Assembly (NCBI GenBank): GCA_014729055.1 | Contig: WJKO01000523.1 | Coordinates: 1-7,225, forward strand | Origin: Promethearchaeota archaeon | Lineage (GTDB): Archaea; Asgardarchaeota; Lokiarchaeia; Sigyniarchaeales; Promethearchaeaceae | DNA: 7,225 nt | Reading direction: 5' to 3' | Notes under the pieces: model-generated | Told to the model about the DNA's origin: nothing | What the model saw: the letters and a program-made list of their open reading frames with translations, nothing else | Database searches by the model: none | Made by a program: the position numbers and the translations under genes | In this document: positions 6,009 to 7,225 of the stretch, piece after piece | Layout: each line of letters begins with the position of its first letter | How positions within the stretch are numbered: the stretch's first letter is position 1

Positions 6009-7013
6009 TTATATTTTCTCCACTCGTCCATTTCTACTACTCTTTTCAATTGCATAGAGAATATTTAGTATAGCTAGATCATCTTCTAAAGAATAGTGGT
6101 ATTCTTCTTTTTTTCTAATAGAATTGAGGAAATGTCGAATTTCATTTATATACATTTCTTCAATAATATTTTCATTATAACCAGCTTCATTGGTTCCTCC
6201 TCCAACATTAAAACCCATCCACTCGTTTTTTTCTGGTTTAAAAACTCTTACTCTCTGTTTGCTCCAGTCCCATTCAATAACTCCTTTTTTTCCTAAGATC
6301 TTCATCTGACGATATGCGAATCTTGAAACAACATCCACCAATAAATGCCCATTGATACCAGACTCAAACTTCAATAGCGAGTGATATACATCATCAATTG
6401 ATTCTCCCATATCTAACGAGTTTTCCACCAAACCAATGACACTCTTAACGTTTCCAAAAATCCACGAAATCCAACTTAGTTCAAATGGTACTATTTCTCT
6501 CCCTCCACCAGTTTCTTTTTTAGAAACATAAAAATCATTAATATTTTCCCACGGATGCCAATCAGGTAAATACTGACCAGAATGATATGTAAAGGTGCAT
6601 AATTCTCCAATTTCTTTATCGTCTATCAGTTGTTTAATTTTTTTCACAGCAGGATGAAAGCGAAGGGTGGATGATGCAGCACCTATTATATTTTTATTTT
6701 TTAATTCTTCTATTACTTTTTCTAACCCATCAGACACAACGCTTGCTTCTGTAAAAAAATGAATATCATTTTTTACTGCATAAGACTGATACTTAATATG
6801 AATATCTGGAGGTACCGATATTACAAAAACTTCAGGTTTCTCATTCATGGCATCTTCAAAACTTGAAAATGTATTAATGTTAAATTTCTGTGCAACTTCT
6901 TTTCTTCTATCTTCTCGAGGATCAAAGGCAATGACATCATCTTCATTCAACGCTTTAAGGTTCCGAATCCGTCTTTTTCCCATCGAACCGAGTCCAATTA
7001 CTAAAATCTTCAA
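6009..7013 (-). CDS. Gfo/Idh/MocA-fold oxidoreductase, atypical active site
   Basis: This 334-residue protein has an N-terminal NAD(P)-binding Rossmann domain, MKILVIGLGSMGKRR (1-15), with the GLGxMG turn and Asp31 ending beta-2. A Gfo/Idh/MocA C-terminal alpha/beta domain follows from about residue 125. The usual EKP motif is replaced by TEAS (88-91), so the conserved lysine is missing. The region that usually reads DxGxHxxD aligns with EIVPFELS (173-180), so the usual Asp and His are missing as well. Conserved-looking stretches GQYLPDWHPWE (146-156) and GGGREIVPFEL (169-179) resemble, from memory, relatives in nonulosonic acid loci. It may oxidise or reduce a sugar-nucleotide or acidic sugar, or bind one without classical catalysis. 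The TTG start is well supported: GGAGA lies 7 nt upstream, and the next ATG falls inside the GLGSMG turn. It follows the cytidylyltransferase stop by 14 nt, so an operon is likely. Confidence 0.82.
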   Translation of the reverse strand: MKILVIGLGSMGKRRIRNLKALNEDDVIAFDPREDRRKEVAQKFNINTFSSFEDAMNEKPEVFVISVPPDIHIKYQSYAVKNDIHFFTEASVVSDGLEKVIEELKNKNIIGAASSTLRFHPAVKKIKQLIDDKEIGELCTFTYHSGQYLPDWHPWENINDFYVSKKETGGGREIVPFELSWISWIFGNVKSVIGLVENSLDMGESIDDVYHSLLKFESGINGHLLVDVVSRFAYRQMKILGKKGVIEWDWSKQRVRVFKPEKNEWMGFNVGGGTNEAGYNENIIEEMYINEIRHFLNSIRKKEEYHYSLEDDLAILNILYAIEKSSRNGRVEKI

Positions 7014-7020
7014 TTTCCAA

Positions 7021-7025
7021 TCTCC
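7021..7025 (-). promoter_or_regulatory. Shine-Dalgarno GGAGA for the oxidoreductase TTG start
   Basis: On the minus strand GGAGA is followed by 7 nt and then TTG (7013-7011), which opens directly into MKILVIGLGSMG. This is the best-supported ribosome binding site in the window, and it confirms that this genome uses TTG starts. Confidence 0.65.
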
Positions 7026-7027
7026 AA

Positions 7028-7225
7028 CTATAATATTACAGATTTTTTCTTATTGTAATTTTCCCAATACTTTTTTTCCACAGATTTATTAATTTTAATA
7101 ATTTCTGGCTTTTCTTCTAATAGATTAACAATATCATCCAATGTAAATGTATTTTTTCTCGCAGATAATTCTTCAATTACCCTTTTAAAAAATTCAAAGT
7201 CTTCTACATAATCCAAGGACATTCT
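7028..7225 (-). CDS. SpsF-like cytidylyltransferase, C-terminal fragment (cut by window edge)
   Basis: The reading frame is open to the right edge and stops at TAG (7030-7028). The visible 66 residues begin RMSLDYVEDFEFFKRVIEEL, and later carry FTLDDIVNLLEEKPEIIKIN. The R-x-S/T-LDY-x-EDF stretch followed by a helix and an xLxxxPEIxxIN segment is typical of the C-terminal end of COG1861-type (SpsF) cytidylyltransferases. This is recognised from memory rather than a search. Such enzymes activate nonulosonic or related acidic sugars with CTP, and a CMP-transfer role fits the pseI/pseG genes in the same locus. The ATG at 7222-7220 is probably internal, because an in-frame AGA precedes it and the LDYxEDF motif is normally far from the N terminus. 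The nucleotide-binding N-terminal domain is outside the window, so specificity and any fusion cannot be judged. Confidence 0.68.
   Translation of the reverse strand, partial: RMSLDYVEDFEFFKRVIEELSARKNTFTLDDIVNLLEEKPEIIKINKSVEKKYWENYNKKKSVIL

Overview
The window is a surface-glycan biosynthesis locus, centred on genes for a nonulosonic (sialic-acid-like) sugar of the pseudaminic acid type. It is AT-rich and densely coded, with short gaps and several non-ATG starts. The preceding Shine-Dalgarno-like motifs (GGAG, GGTGA) and TATA-like AT boxes fit an archaeon, perhaps a methanogen-like euryarchaeon. An AT-rich bacterium cannot be excluded, because no rRNA, tRNA or lineage-marker gene is present.

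Layout, read in the direction of transcription of the minus strand (right to left). The right edge (7225-7028) holds the C-terminal end of an SpsF-like cytidylyltransferase. A Gfo/Idh/MocA-fold oxidoreductase (7013-6009) and a short CapD-type sugar-nucleotide 4,6-dehydratase with a Met in place of the SDR Tyr (5966-4914) follow. A SAM-dependent methyltransferase on the opposite strand (4165-4908) then interrupts the run. Beyond a 310-base divergent intergenic region with tandem repeats, the minus strand resumes with a class III PLP aminotransferase (3854-2541). A 110-base spacer with a second tandem-repeat block follows, then PseB (about 2415-1399), PseI (1383-322) and the N-terminal part of PseG (316-1, cut by the left edge).

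How the genes work together: PseB makes the 4-keto-6-deoxy-L-arabino sugar from UDP-GlcNAc. An aminotransferase and an acetyltransferase should then give UDP-2,4-diacetamido-altrose. PseG removes UDP, PseI condenses the sugar with phosphoenolpyruvate, and a cytidylyltransferase activates the product with CMP. No usual DegT-family PseC and no PseH lie in the window. The class III aminotransferase, the atypical oxidoreductase, the second dehydratase and the methyltransferase suggest either a variant or decorated nonulosonic acid or a second modified sugar.

Points most worth a second look: the class III aminotransferase standing in a Pse cluster without a visible PseC; a Gfo/Idh/MocA protein lacking the usual EKP lysine and the usual second-motif Asp/His; two 15-bp-period tandem-repeat blocks flanking the aminotransferase gene; four genes whose starts must be non-ATG; and a markedly AT-rich methyltransferase inserted against the operon direction.
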